Shown here: piece after piece, positions 16,316-25,257 of the stretch
Numbering within the stretch: the stretch's first letter is position 1
Layout: every line of letters begins with the position of its first letter
Assembly (NCBI RefSeq): GCF_029626025.1
Contig: NZ_JARUBF010000001.1
Location: forward strand, 3,968,001-4,032,000
Length of the DNA stretch: 64,000 bases
Direction of reading: 5' to 3'
From: Solwaraspora sp. WMMD406
GTDB taxonomy: Bacteria > Actinomycetota > Actinomycetes > Mycobacteriales > Micromonosporaceae
Program-made: the position numbers and the translations under genes
Notes under the pieces: generated by a model
What the model was told of the DNA's origin: nothing
Databases searched by the model: none
Seen by the model: only the letters and a program-made list of their open reading frames with translations

Positions 16316-18007
16316 GTGACCAAGCGCCGCGACAGAGATATGGCCCAAAGCCTGGTACGGGCGGCAATCGACCACAACCAGGCTGGACGGCCGGGGGACG
16401 CCCTAGCCGCGTACCGGGAAGCGCTGCGGCTCGACCCGGACAACAGCCTGGCAGCCAACGGCATCGCACTGCTGATGTCGGCGTTCGCCAGCGAGCCCGC
16501 GCACCTCGACGAGGCACTGCGGGTGGCCGAGGGTGCCATTCTCGCGGCCAAGGACCCAGTGACGAAGGCGCTGTTGGTGAGCACCCTGGCGGAGGTCCGG
16601 CTTCGTCGTGGAGAACTACAGCAGGCGATTCAGGACTCGGTCGCCTGCCTGCGGATGCTCGGGGCGAAGGCGTCGCCGATGACCAAGGCGACCGTGTTTC
16701 GGCGGATCGGCACCGCTCACCAGTTCCTGGGCAACACAGATTGGGCGATGCAGGCGTTCCGGCTGGCCGTCGCCGCGAACCCCGCCGACGTCAACTGCCG
16801 GATGTCGCTGGCCCGGCTGGCCAACGACCGGCGCGACCACGCCACGGCGATCGCCGAATACACCAGCGCGATCTCGACTGTGGCCGGCGCGCGCGACCAG
16901 TTCGCCAAGCCCGATCAGCTGCTCTCAACGCTGCTGAACGACCGAGGATGCGTGTACCTTGCGGTCGGTGACTACGGCAGATCGCAGGCCGACTTCCACC
17001 TCGCGGCCCAGGTGGATCCGCAGCAGCCCTACCCGTACGTCAACATCGCGTTCGACGCCGGCCGGCACGGCGACCGCGCGGGGATGCGCCAGCACCTCGA
17101 CACCGGGCTGCGGCTGGCCGGCCGGGGCGACTTCCACCTCATGAACATGCTCCTGACCGAGGTGGCCGTCGGCCTCAATGGCGACGTGATCCTCGAAGCG
17201 CTGTTCGCCAACGGCCGGATCACCGAGCAGCTCTACCAGAAACACCGGGAGGGGCTCCGAATGCGCGGCTGGCAGGCACATCCTCAACCGGTCAACGCGC
17301 TGCCGATCGGTACCCCGTGGGCTGCGGGAGCCGACGCCGACCCGATGGCTGGAGGACGGCCGAAGGCCCGCATCGTGGTGTTCGCGGCCAATCCGTTGAC
17401 CAGCGACCGGCTCGCCCTCGACGAGGAGATCCGGGAGATTGTCGCCGCCCTGCGGGCGACCACGCGACGGGACGCGTTCGAACTGGTGCCCTGCCTGGCC
17501 GCCCGCGCCAACGATCTGCTGCAATACCTCAACCAGTACACGCCGCACATCGTCCATTTCAGCGCCCACGGCAGCCAGACAGGGGAGATCGTGTTGGTCG
17601 CTGACGGCACCTTCACGCAGAGCCGCGAAATCACTCCGGCGAGCGGATACCCGACCCTGTATCGGGCCGGTGAGCACGCCGTCAGCGCCGCCGCCCTCGG
17701 CGAACTGTTCCGGGTCATGAAGGACAACGTCCAGGTCGTCGTCCTCAACGCCTGCTATTCGGTCACACAAGCCAAGGCGATCAGCGAACACATCGACTAC
17801 GTGGTAGGGATGCGCCGGTCGATCCGCGACGACGCCGCCACCGTCTTCGCCGCCGCGTTCTATTCGGCACTCGGCGAGAACCGCGCCATCGTAGACGCCT
17901 TCGACCAAGGGCGCGTGGCGCTGCTCGTCAATGGTATTCCGGAACAGGACGTACCCGAGTTGCTCGTCCGGCCAGGTGCGTCACCGAAACTCGTCTTCGG
18001 CGCCTGA
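16316..18007 (+). CDS. TPR-CHAT caspase-like protease
   Basis: This is 563 residues from GTG 16316 (ATG 16340 is an alternative). Residues about 5-300 are TPR repeats (AIDHNQAGRPGDALAAYREA; AIAEYTSAIS; YLAVGDYGRSQADFHLA). Residues about 350-563 are a CHAT domain of the caspase/separase clan: the catalytic histidine is in VHFSAHGSQ (H418) and the cysteine in VVLNACYS (C480). CHAT proteases paired with NTPases and small adaptors act as triggered effectors in bacterial conflict systems. Its GTPase partner upstream looks broken, while another GTPase is encoded convergently at 18133. Substrate and trigger are unknown. Confidence 0.8.
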   Translation: MTKRRDRDMAQSLVRAAIDHNQAGRPGDALAAYREALRLDPDNSLAANGIALLMSAFASEPAHLDEALRVAEGAILAAKDPVTKALLVSTLAEVRLRRGELQQAIQDSVACLRMLGAKASPMTKATVFRRIGTAHQFLGNTDWAMQAFRLAVAANPADVNCRMSLARLANDRRDHATAIAEYTSAISTVAGARDQFAKPDQLLSTLLNDRGCVYLAVGDYGRSQADFHLAAQVDPQQPYPYVNIAFDAGRHGDRAGMRQHLDTGLRLAGRGDFHLMNMLLTEVAVGLNGDVILEALFANGRITEQLYQKHREGLRMRGWQAHPQPVNALPIGTPWAAGADADPMAGGRPKARIVVFAANPLTSDRLALDEEIREIVAALRATTRRDAFELVPCLAARANDLLQYLNQYTPHIVHFSAHGSQTGEIVLVADGTFTQSREITPASGYPTLYRAGEHAVSAAALGELFRVMKDNVQVVVLNACYSVTQAKAISEHIDYVVGMRRSIRDDAATVFAAAFYSALGENRAIVDAFDQGRVALLVNGIPEQDVPELLVRPGASPKLVFGA

Positions 18008-18069
18008 CGTTGTAAGCAGCAGGGGGTGTCGCAGACCCTCCCATCCCGCTGCGTACGAATTGCCATAGG

Positions 18070-18112
18070 CCAGCGCTTGGCTACCTGATCAGGTCTTGTA
18101 CCCAAGCGCTGG
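18070..18112. terminator. Bidirectional hairpin between convergent genes
   Basis: CCAGCGCTTGG (18070-18080) and CCAAGCGCTGG (18102-18112) form a perfect 11-bp stem around a 21-nt loop that itself contains the palindrome CCTGATCAGG. It lies between the convergent TPR-CHAT and GTPase genes and can serve both. Confidence 0.65.
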
Positions 18113-18132
18113 ACTGACATGGTTGCTGACCG

Positions 18133-19386
18133 TCACTCGGCTCGCTGTTTGTCGAAGTCACGTTTCACGTCGTCCATCTGCCGTCTTTCGATGTAGAAGG
18201 CGGACGCTGCGGTCCCGATCGCGGTTGTGCCTGCGACCGCGATACCAGCTGATACCACGCTGCCAGCCACCGGCAGGAGCTTCACCAGCGCGCGGGCGAC
18301 CTCGCGCAGAGCCATTCCGCCCACGAAGTTCAGCCCGAGCCCGACAAAGAACTTACCCACCGATTCCTTGGACAGGCGTTCGCCGCTGATATAGGCGATC
18401 ACCAGAACCAACGTCGCCTGGATGGTCGTGATGATCGGGAGGTCTGCGACGGGGATCGGTTCAGCGGCCACGAGGCCCGATGCGCCAGCGCAGATGAAAG
18501 TGACGTTCTTTGCAATATTCCTCTGAACGCGGCGAAACCTCGCAAGTCGGACGAACGCGAGCTGTGCCTCGTTGGGCAGGTTCTCGGAGATCCTCAGAGC
18601 GAGCAGTTCGATGTTCCACCGGTAGTCGCGCGAAGGGATGATCTCGCCGCTCTCGCGGTCATAGAACGCGAGCGCGCTGACCGGTATGATCTCGGGGATC
18701 AGGTGCTCGCGGAGCGTCGGGCGGGTCGCCAAGTGTCGCGCGAGTACGGCTATGGCGGCGTCGATCGTCTCCTGCTTTTCTGGGTCTTGGTCCGTCTCCG
18801 ATAGGCGAACATCTATGGGCTGGAGCTTGTCGCACTGGTTGAGTACGGGCAGGATCTTTAGCGTGGTTCCGTAGAGGCGCAGGACTTCGGCCTGGACGGC
18901 CTCCAGGGCGAGGAGGTCACCCTCGATCGCCGAGTCGACATCTTCCGCCTTGACGACGAAAACGATCACATCCGGACATGTCTTGCGTATCGCCAACAGC
19001 AAGGACTCCTCAGCGGAAGCCGCCGAGTCCTCTTCGGTTGGGCGCGACCCCTCTTGTACTCCGCGGGTGTCGAGTAGATCCATCTTTCGTCCCGCGTAGT
19101 TGCACGTCACCCACCGTGCTGCACCGGTCGTGGCGTTGACCGCACCGGTCTTCTGAACGAACGAGCCGAACAGCGCGTTGATCACCGAGGATTTCCCTGA
19201 GCCTCGGCGGCCCATGATCATCACGCGGGGGTTGCGACTGTCCTTCACCATGTCGATCAGCGGCTGGATCTTATCTATCAGCTGCGAGCGCAACATCGAC
19301 GGGATGCGCTCGGTGTGCGCGAGGAGTTCGTCGAGAACTTCCCCGACGCGCCTTATCTCGTCGTCTGGGCTCCGATTGGCTGCCAT
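18133..19386 (-). CDS. Membrane-associated dynamin/Era-like GTPase
   Basis: This is 417 residues from ATG 19386; an upstream in-frame ATG at 19422 would add 12 residues. An N-terminal helix (1-50) precedes a GTPase domain: G1 GRRGSGKSS (59-67), G3 DTRG, G4 NQCD, and a G5-like PVSAL. The C-terminal third has several hydrophobic segments (LPIITTIQATLVLVIAYISG; AGIAVAGTTAIG), as in DUF697/EcsC-like or mitofusin-like GTPases that insert in membranes. All key nucleotide-binding motifs are intact, unlike the plus-strand GTPase upstream. It is convergent with the CHAT protease and may be its functional partner or an independent membrane-stress GTPase. Confidence 0.7.
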   Translation of the reverse strand: MAANRSPDDEIRRVGEVLDELLAHTERIPSMLRSQLIDKIQPLIDMVKDSRNPRVMIMGRRGSGKSSVINALFGSFVQKTGAVNATTGAARWVTCNYAGRKMDLLDTRGVQEGSRPTEEDSAASAEESLLLAIRKTCPDVIVFVVKAEDVDSAIEGDLLALEAVQAEVLRLYGTTLKILPVLNQCDKLQPIDVRLSETDQDPEKQETIDAAIAVLARHLATRPTLREHLIPEIIPVSALAFYDRESGEIIPSRDYRWNIELLALRISENLPNEAQLAFVRLARFRRVQRNIAKNVTFICAGASGLVAAEPIPVADLPIITTIQATLVLVIAYISGERLSKESVGKFFVGLGLNFVGGMALREVARALVKLLPVAGSVVSAGIAVAGTTAIGTAASAFYIERRQMDDVKRDFDKQRAE

Positions 19387-19964
19387 GTTTTGATCGTATG
19401 ACCACAGTGTAGCGAGGGCCATCGGCCTAACAGATGACGAGATACCTGGCGCCCATCAAGCGCGAACCCGTCGGCATAGACGCGCTGCGCTTCCGGGGAG
19501 GTCGGGTCGTACAAAACCGGCCTGCTTCTATTCGGAGGGTATCTTCGGCAAGCCTACGCCTTCCAAGATCTGCTGATGGGGGTGCTGGCGATTGTCCGGT
19601 CGTCGCGCTGCGGCATCGGGGTGCCGAGGGCCTGTTGTCCGTTTGAGCGTCGACGGACCGGTACGAACCCGGGCCGGTGTCGACCTTTCGAGGGCGTCCG
19701 CGTGACCCTGCGAGAGGCTCGGGCCGGGGACAAGAGCCTGGCGGTGCGAGGGGCGCGACCGTGGGCCGCTGTGTGGCGGCGCGTGCCCTGACTGATCCTG
19801 CGGTTTCGACTAGATGGTCTTGACAGGACGGTGGTTGGTCCCCTTGGATGAAGATGGAACTCATTTTCATCAGGCCCCGGAACGTGGAGCACGGGAAGGG
19901 GCGTTCCGCGTCGACCACGTACTCACCAGCGGCTTCAACCCAGCTAGCGAGAGGCGACCGAGAC
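19387..19964. other. Intergenic region upstream of surface-protein genes
   Basis: This is 578 bp without a supported gene. Open frames here lack ribosome sites and family features. It contains the promoter of the minus-strand GTPase at its left end and, at 19849-19869, a Zur-like operator for the plus-strand genes. Confidence 0.55.
19849..19869 (+). promoter_or_regulatory. Candidate Zur (zinc) operator
   Basis: On the minus strand this reads TGAAAATGAGTTCCATCTTCA. Its first 15 bases match 13 of 15 positions of the 7-1-7 Zur-type consensus TGAAAATGATTTTCA, and the 21-mer is a 9-3-9 imperfect inverted repeat. It lies 95 bp before the ATG at 19965. Surface proteins of the choice-of-anchor-M kind occur with zinc/manganese ABC transporters in actinobacteria, which agrees with zinc control. 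Confidence 0.6.
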
Positions 19965-20636
19965 ATGACTGCTGTCCAGACACCGAGGAGAGCCCACCTC
20001 CTGCGTGGAGCGAGGCGGCGTGTACTCGCCACACTCGCTGCTGGCACCTGCGGATTTCTGCTGGCCGTAGCGGCGGGGTCGCCTGCCCATGCGGGCGTGT
20101 ACGCCACGAACGACATCGACGCCGGCCACATCGACATCGTCAACATCGAATGCCCGTCCAGCCCGACGCTCGCGCTGACCACGAAGATCGGCTCGGGTAC
20201 GCCGATCAACCCGGTGGACATGCACAACTACGCGTTCGTCTACGACGATTCCAGCACTGCGGTGACCTGGATGCCCACCACCGGGACCGCCGGCTACTGG
20301 AGCATCGACATCGGCTCGGCCACGCAGTCGTCCGCTCCCTGGGTCGGATTCAACTTCGAGGGATCCTGCCCCGGCAGTGGCGCGGTGTGGATGAGCGCGG
20401 CTGGCGCGAACGCGGGTGACGTCCGCCTGTTCAACGCGGCCGGCTCGCAGGTGCTGGGTACCGGGTCGGGGACCTATCCGCTCGGCTCGGGGGCACACAC
20501 CCACTTCGAGTGGCGCTTCTACGCCCCGTCGAAGGCGACTACGCCGCAGATCTACAACCTGTACTTCGGATTCTCCGCCTCCGCGCCGCTGTCTACCCAG
20601 AACTGGCTGGCCGCGAAGTTCGTCATCATCCCCTGA
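19965..20636 (+). CDS. Secreted choice-of-anchor-M-like surface protein (single domain)
   Basis: This is 223 residues from ATG 19965; upstream in-frame ATGs at 19848 and 19854 lie in the operator and are unlikely. A long signal peptide (twin-Arg-rich RGARRRVLATLAAG then a hydrophobic core, cleavage near AHA-GV) is followed by one domain starting YATNDIDAGHIDIVNIEC and ending with SGAHTHFEWRFYAPS. The His-x-His-Phe-x-Trp pattern is the hallmark of the actinobacterial surface-anchored repeat. The paired histidines suggest metal binding. No LPXTG sorting signal is present, so the protein is probably released. It shares the Zur-like promoter region and precedes a multi-domain relative. Confidence 0.65.
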   Translation: MTAVQTPRRAHLLRGARRRVLATLAAGTCGFLLAVAAGSPAHAGVYATNDIDAGHIDIVNIECPSSPTLALTTKIGSGTPINPVDMHNYAFVYDDSSTAVTWMPTTGTAGYWSIDIGSATQSSAPWVGFNFEGSCPGSGAVWMSAAGANAGDVRLFNAAGSQVLGTGSGTYPLGSGAHTHFEWRFYAPSKATTPQIYNLYFGFSASAPLSTQNWLAAKFVIIP

Positions 20637-20646
20637 GCTGTGGCAC

Positions 20647-20682
20647 GAGCTGGGGCCGCCGCGATCGCGGCGACCCCAGCTC
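20647..20682 (+). terminator. Long hairpin between the two surface-protein genes
   Basis: GAGCTGGGG (20647-20655) pairs with CCCCAGCTC (20674-20682), and inside it CGCCGC pairs with GCGGCG around GATC. It starts ten bases past the stop of the first gene and so may cap the first transcript, leaving the second gene to read-through or its own promoter. Confidence 0.7.
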
Positions 20683-20718
20683 TGGGCGGACAGGGCCGTA
20701 GCGTTCGAAGGGAATCCC

Positions 20719-23700
20719 GTGGAGTCTGGTGGTCGGTGTCGGCGGACACCCAGGTCGAGGTACGCGGTGCTGGCGGCGGCTGTCGTCGTAGCCGCGCTGA
20801 TCTCTGCTCCGTCACCGGCTGTCGCGACCGCGTCGCCGGAGGTCTCCGCAGGTGAGTACGAGCTGACCTCGTATCCCGTCGAAGGCGGTCGGATGGTCAT
20901 CGGTGTCGCCGACCGGGGGGAGATCACCGAGGTAACGGGCGGCGTCCTCCGGTTCCGGCTCCCGGAGCAGGCGTCCTATCCGGTGCCTGACGCCGAGGCG
21001 TACGCCTGGCTCGGCGCGGCGGGGTCACCTGGCTACGCGACCGAGGGTTGGCTGACCGGCTCGCCAGCGGTCAAGCTGTCGCTGTCCACCCGGGGCGTCG
21101 CCGGCTACGACTACTACGACCACCTGCTCGCCGACGGCGGCCGCATCTCCGTCGCCTTCTCGGAGGTGACAGGTCCGGGCGACTTCGCCTTCTACCAGCT
21201 TCCCGACCTGCCGTTCCTGTCCCCGGAGCCGAACGCACCGGCCGGCGCGCGGTTCGGCACCGGTGTCCAGCGCGACGGCGCCCCTCAGGGGGCGACCCCG
21301 ATCGAGCTGGCGCCCCGTACGACGATCAACGACCGCTTTCGCTTCTCAACGGTCGGGATGTACTGCCTGACCGTGACGACGAGCGCGCCGCTGTCGGACG
21401 GCACCACCGCGAGTGCCACTGTGCGGCTGCGGGTCGCGGTGGGCGACGAGATCACCTCCGACGCCGGGTGCGGTGACAGCCCTGGCAACACCGACCCTGG
21501 TGATCCGACCGATCCGACCGATCCGACGGACCCAGGTGACCCGACCGATCCCGGTGATCCGGGGGTCGCCGACTGGGTGATCCGCGACGGCCACATCGAC
21601 GCCGTCGCGGCACGGATCGACCCGGTCGACGGTGTCGACAGGTTGTCGCTACAGGCCAGGTACGACGTACCCGGCGAGTTCCGGACCGAATGGATCGAGT
21701 ACGACGACCTGGTCGTGGTCGTTCCCGACTCCGTCAAACTGACGACTCCAGCCGCGTACGGCCGTGGTGACGACTGGTCCTTCATCGCCCCGCCGGCCAC
21801 GTCGTACTGGAACCTGCCGCTGGGTCAACAGGCCGGCGCGCCGTGGGCCGGACTCAGCACCGAATCACCGACCCTGGCCGGGCTGGGACAGGACCGGGTG
21901 CTGTGGCGGGTCGACGCCGTCACCGGGCCGGGCGACCAGACAGCCCCCGGCGACGTCGTCCTGTGGGAGGGCCATCCCCAGCGGGCCGGCGTCGGAATGG
22001 AGCGCATCGACCTGCCGGTGTTCAGCACCAAACTCGGCCTACCCGCGGCGCGCTGGGTTCCGTTGCACACCCACGCCCACTTCAACTGGTCGATCACCCG
22101 GCCCGGTGTCTACTGCATCGCGATGACCCTCGAAGCGCAGACCGCGCAGGGACAGCGGGTCTCGGCCGCACGGCAGCTCACCCTCGCCGTCGGCGACGAC
22201 GTCGACGCGTCCACCGTCACGCCGTGCGGGCGGACCCGGGACTACCCCGAGCGCGGCGCCGCCGCGCCGGCACCGGACCCGGTGTCGACGCCGTTCGTGC
22301 TCGGCCCTGCCGCGTCCTCCCTGGTCAGCACGATCGCTGACGGAGACCTGGCGACCCAGCTCGCGGCCCTCGACCCGACGCTGTCAGCGCCCGGCACCGT
22401 CCACGACCCGGAAAGCGTGATCTTCCACCGTCCGGCGGCGTTGTTCCGGGCCGGCACCGGGAACGTACCCGGCTTCGACACCGGCGTGTACGGCAACTCC
22501 ATGCAGGTCATTCGCTGGGACACCACCGGAATCCGGCCCGAGCAACTCCACGGTGACCTGCGATGGTCGCTGCACTCGGTGGCGGGTCCGGGAAACGTGG
22601 CGCTGTCGCACGGCCCCACCCAGACCGGGCCGTTCGTGTTCAACACCGCCACCGGCCAGAGCGAGCCCCACCGATTGTGGCCGGGCGCCGGTGGTGGTGA
22701 GACGAACAGCGCCGTCCTGTGGTCCTTCAGCCGGCCGGGGAAGTACTGCCTGACTCTGGAGTGGGCGGCAGACCTGCCCAGCGGCCACGAAGCGGTGGAT
22801 CGTCGGACGCTCACCTTCGTCGTGGACGGCCCACTCGACCCCACCGTCCGCGCCAATCCGGACGGCACCTACCCGGGTACGGCCTTCACCCACGACGCCG
22901 AGACGCTGACGAAGACCTGTGCCGACGGGGGACGACCTACCCGACCGGATGAGGTGCCCGTCCCCGGCGGTGAACCTGACCCGGTCGACGACCCGTGGAA
23001 CGTGCCGAACTGGTCCCGGACCGCATCCGGCGCGGTCATCCTCAACCGGGGGCACGTCGACGTCGCCTCGACCCTCGACGACGGCGGGCTCCGTACCCGG
23101 GTGAAGGACACCACCACCGAGGGGATGTCCCAGTCACCCGCCGGCAGCGCCGCGTACTGGCATGAGACGTCGGACGTGGTGCTGCAGTTGCTTCCGGAGT
23201 CCGCGACAACCGTGCCGGATGACGCGTACGGCTTCCTCGGGCCGGTCGGAAGCCGGATCTGGAACCTGCCGCAGACCGAGCAGCCAGGACTACTCTGGCC
23301 GGGCTGGTCGGCGGAGACGATCCGCCCGGTCGACCTCTTCGGAGGCGGTCTGGACTGGACTCTCACCGCGGCCCGTGGACCCGGCGACGTGTTCGTCCAT
23401 CAGACCGGCCCGCTCGGTGCTCCGGTGCACGTCTTCGACTCCGCCGACGGGTTGCCGGACACGACCCGGATCGGCGCCGGCTCGCACGTACACGCCAACT
23501 GGACGTTCACGGCACAGGGCAGCTACTGCCTCGCGTTCGCCCGTACCGGCAGCCGGCCCGACGGCACCGCGCTGTCGGACGCCTTCACCCTGGCGGTCGT
23601 CGTCGGTGAGGTCGACCCGACCGGAGCCGACCCGCAGGCCTGCGCTGACCTGCTACCCGGCACCGATCCGGACCCGGGGAACGAGCCGTGGAACGTGCCG

Positions 23701-24348
23701 AACTGGTCCCGGACCGCATCTGGTGCGGTCATCCTGAACCGTGGATACGTCGACATCGCCTCGGTCCTCGACGACGACGGCCTGCGCACCACGGTGCGGG
23801 ACCTGACCGTCGAAGGGCTCGCACACTCCCCGCAGAGCAACGCCGCGTACCCGCACGAGACCTCGGACGTGGTGCTCCAGCTGGTGCCGGCGGCCCGGAC
23901 GACGGTGCCGAGCGAGACGTACTCCTTCATCGGACCGGTGGGCAGCCACGCCTGGGGTCTGCCGCAGGCCGAACAGGCGGGCTTGCTCTGGCTGGGCTGG
24001 TCAGCGAAGACCATCGGCCCGGCCGACCTCGCCGGGCACGGGCTGACCTGGTCGTTGACCGCCGCCGACGGACCCGGCGACGTGTTCGTCCATCAGACCG
24101 GCCCGCTCGGTGCTCCGGTGCACGTCTTCGACTCCGCCGACGGGTTGCCGGACACGACCCGGATCGGCGCCGGCTCGCACGTACACGCCAACTGGACGTT
24201 CACGGCACAGGGCAGCTACTGCCTCGCGTTCGCCCGTACCGGCAGCCGGCCCGACGGCACCGCGCTGTCGGACGCCTTCACCCTGGCGGTTGTCGTCGGT
24301 GAGGTCGACCCGACCGGCGTCGACCCACGCGACTGCTACGGTTCGTAA
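20719..24348 (+). CDS. Secreted multi-domain choice-of-anchor-M surface protein
   Basis: GTG 20719 is preceded by GAAGGGA (20707-20713), giving 1209 residues; the longer open frame to 20416 overlaps the previous gene and is rejected. A signal peptide (SRYAVLAAAVVVAALIS, cleavage near AVA-TA) is followed by about five copies of the surface-anchored domain. Each ends in a metal-like motif such as HTHAHFNWSITRPGVYCIA or SHVHANWTFTAQGSYCLAF. A proline/aspartate linker (PTDPTDPTDPGDP) separates the first two copies. The last two copies begin with the words WNVPNWSRTASGAV and share almost identical DNA. There is no LPXTG or C-terminal membrane helix. The probable role is extracellular zinc capture or a zinc-controlled surface coat, inferred from the Zur-like box. 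Confidence 0.7.
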   Translation: MESGGRCRRTPRSRYAVLAAAVVVAALISAPSPAVATASPEVSAGEYELTSYPVEGGRMVIGVADRGEITEVTGGVLRFRLPEQASYPVPDAEAYAWLGAAGSPGYATEGWLTGSPAVKLSLSTRGVAGYDYYDHLLADGGRISVAFSEVTGPGDFAFYQLPDLPFLSPEPNAPAGARFGTGVQRDGAPQGATPIELAPRTTINDRFRFSTVGMYCLTVTTSAPLSDGTTASATVRLRVAVGDEITSDAGCGDSPGNTDPGDPTDPTDPTDPGDPTDPGDPGVADWVIRDGHIDAVAARIDPVDGVDRLSLQARYDVPGEFRTEWIEYDDLVVVVPDSVKLTTPAAYGRGDDWSFIAPPATSYWNLPLGQQAGAPWAGLSTESPTLAGLGQDRVLWRVDAVTGPGDQTAPGDVVLWEGHPQRAGVGMERIDLPVFSTKLGLPAARWVPLHTHAHFNWSITRPGVYCIAMTLEAQTAQGQRVSAARQLTLAVGDDVDASTVTPCGRTRDYPERGAAAPAPDPVSTPFVLGPAASSLVSTIADGDLATQLAALDPTLSAPGTVHDPESVIFHRPAALFRAGTGNVPGFDTGVYGNSMQVIRWDTTGIRPEQLHGDLRWSLHSVAGPGNVALSHGPTQTGPFVFNTATGQSEPHRLWPGAGGGETNSAVLWSFSRPGKYCLTLEWAADLPSGHEAVDRRTLTFVVDGPLDPTVRANPDGTYPGTAFTHDAETLTKTCADGGRPTRPDEVPVPGGEPDPVDDPWNVPNWSRTASGAVILNRGHVDVASTLDDGGLRTRVKDTTTEGMSQSPAGSAAYWHETSDVVLQLLPESATTVPDDAYGFLGPVGSRIWNLPQTEQPGLLWPGWSAETIRPVDLFGGGLDWTLTAARGPGDVFVHQTGPLGAPVHVFDSADGLPDTTRIGAGSHVHANWTFTAQGSYCLAFARTGSRPDGTALSDAFTLAVVVGEVDPTGADPQACADLLPGTDPDPGNEPWNVPNWSRTASGAVILNRGYVDIASVLDDDGLRTTVRDLTVEGLAHSPQSNAAYPHETSDVVLQLVPAARTTVPSETYSFIGPVGSHAWGLPQAEQAGLLWLGWSAKTIGPADLAGHGLTWSLTAADGPGDVFVHQTGPLGAPVHVFDSADGLPDTTRIGAGSHVHANWTFTAQGSYCLAFARTGSRPDGTALSDAFTLAVVVGEVDPTGVDPRDCYGS
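23377..24317 (+). repeat. Intragenic direct repeat, 248 bp, 693 bp apart
   Basis: Bases 23377-23624 and 24070-24317 differ at a single position that I can see (ggcggtcgtc versus ggcggttgtc). The sequence between the copies is much more divergent, so gene conversion of the C-terminal half of the domain is likelier than a simple recent duplication of the whole module. Confidence 0.9.
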
Positions 24349-24352
24349 CTAT

Positions 24353-25120
24353 ATGGCTCCCATCGCCGATCTCGGCGGCGGGACCGGAAGGGATAGTCCA
24401 TTGCTCGATCAATATCAGGACTCCGGCGAGTTTCTCGACCTGCTGAGTATCGACGCCTGGCTGGCGCTGCGGGCACCGGTCCAACAGGCCCTCACCGGTG
24501 CCCACCCGGATGCGCCCGCTGTGGACCTGGGCGCGGGTAGCGGGCGCGGCGTTCGAATCCTGGCCGAAGCCATACCAGGATGCGACATCATCGCGGTCGA
24601 GCCGTCGCCGGTGCAGCGAGCGGCCCTGCACGCGCGGATCGTCGACGATCCTGATCTCGCTTCCCGTACGAGCGTGGTCGCCGCGACCGCGGAGCAGGTC
24701 GATCTGCCGGAGACGATCGGTGCGGCGCTGGCGATGAACATGATCGGACATCTGTCGGTAGCGGACCGCCGGGTGCTCTGGCAGCGGCTGGCCGGTCGGC
24801 TGCCGGCCGGTGCCCCGCTGGTGGTGAACCTGCAGCCGCCGTCGGAAGCGGTCGCGGTCGCCGAAGCCGAATTCACCACGGTACGAGTCGGCCGGTTGCG
24901 CTACCAAGGCAGCGGATCCGCGCAACCGGCCGGACCCGATCAGGTCACGTGGCGGATGCGCTACCGGGTGCTCGACGACGAGGATCGGCCGGTACGTGAG
25001 GTCTCGGCCGAGTACCCCTGGCAGGTGATGTCACAGGGTCAGCTGCTCGACGAACTGTCAGCTGCCGGGTTCACCACCGAGATCGGCCAACTCGGCGTCG
25101 TACGAGCGGTTCGGGCCTGA
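24353..25120 (+). CDS. Class I SAM-dependent methyltransferase
   Basis: ATG 24353 starts five bases after the surface-protein stop; 255 residues. The SAM-binding motif I is VDLGAGSGRG (about residue 58), motif II-like acidic loop IIAVEPS, then ALAMNMIGHLS. The N-terminal words LADLGGG-like PIADLGGGTGRDSPLLDQYQ (quoted in part) are unusual for the family and could mean that the real start is slightly downstream, for example near the codon for L at 24401. Substrate unknown; it is the first of four methyltransferases in 3.5 kb. Confidence 0.75.
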   Translation: MAPIADLGGGTGRDSPLLDQYQDSGEFLDLLSIDAWLALRAPVQQALTGAHPDAPAVDLGAGSGRGVRILAEAIPGCDIIAVEPSPVQRAALHARIVDDPDLASRTSVVAATAEQVDLPETIGAALAMNMIGHLSVADRRVLWQRLAGRLPAGAPLVVNLQPPSEAVAVAEAEFTTVRVGRLRYQGSGSAQPAGPDQVTWRMRYRVLDDEDRPVREVSAEYPWQVMSQGQLLDELSAAGFTTEIGQLGVVRAVRA

Positions 25121-25257
25121 ACGAAGCCCTCGGCGGCAGTGGTGGTCACCGGCTGGTCGCCGGTCGGCAAGAGGCGCGCCGGAGGCAGGTGGGATGGATG
25201 CCGTCGTGAGCGAGGGGCCAACGACCTTTGGAGCGCAGCCACGATGAAGGTCAGCAG

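Noticed and set aside
18686-18874. 62-codon plus-strand frame within the minus-strand GTPase
   Set aside because: Antisense shadow of the GTPase domain; no ribosome site.
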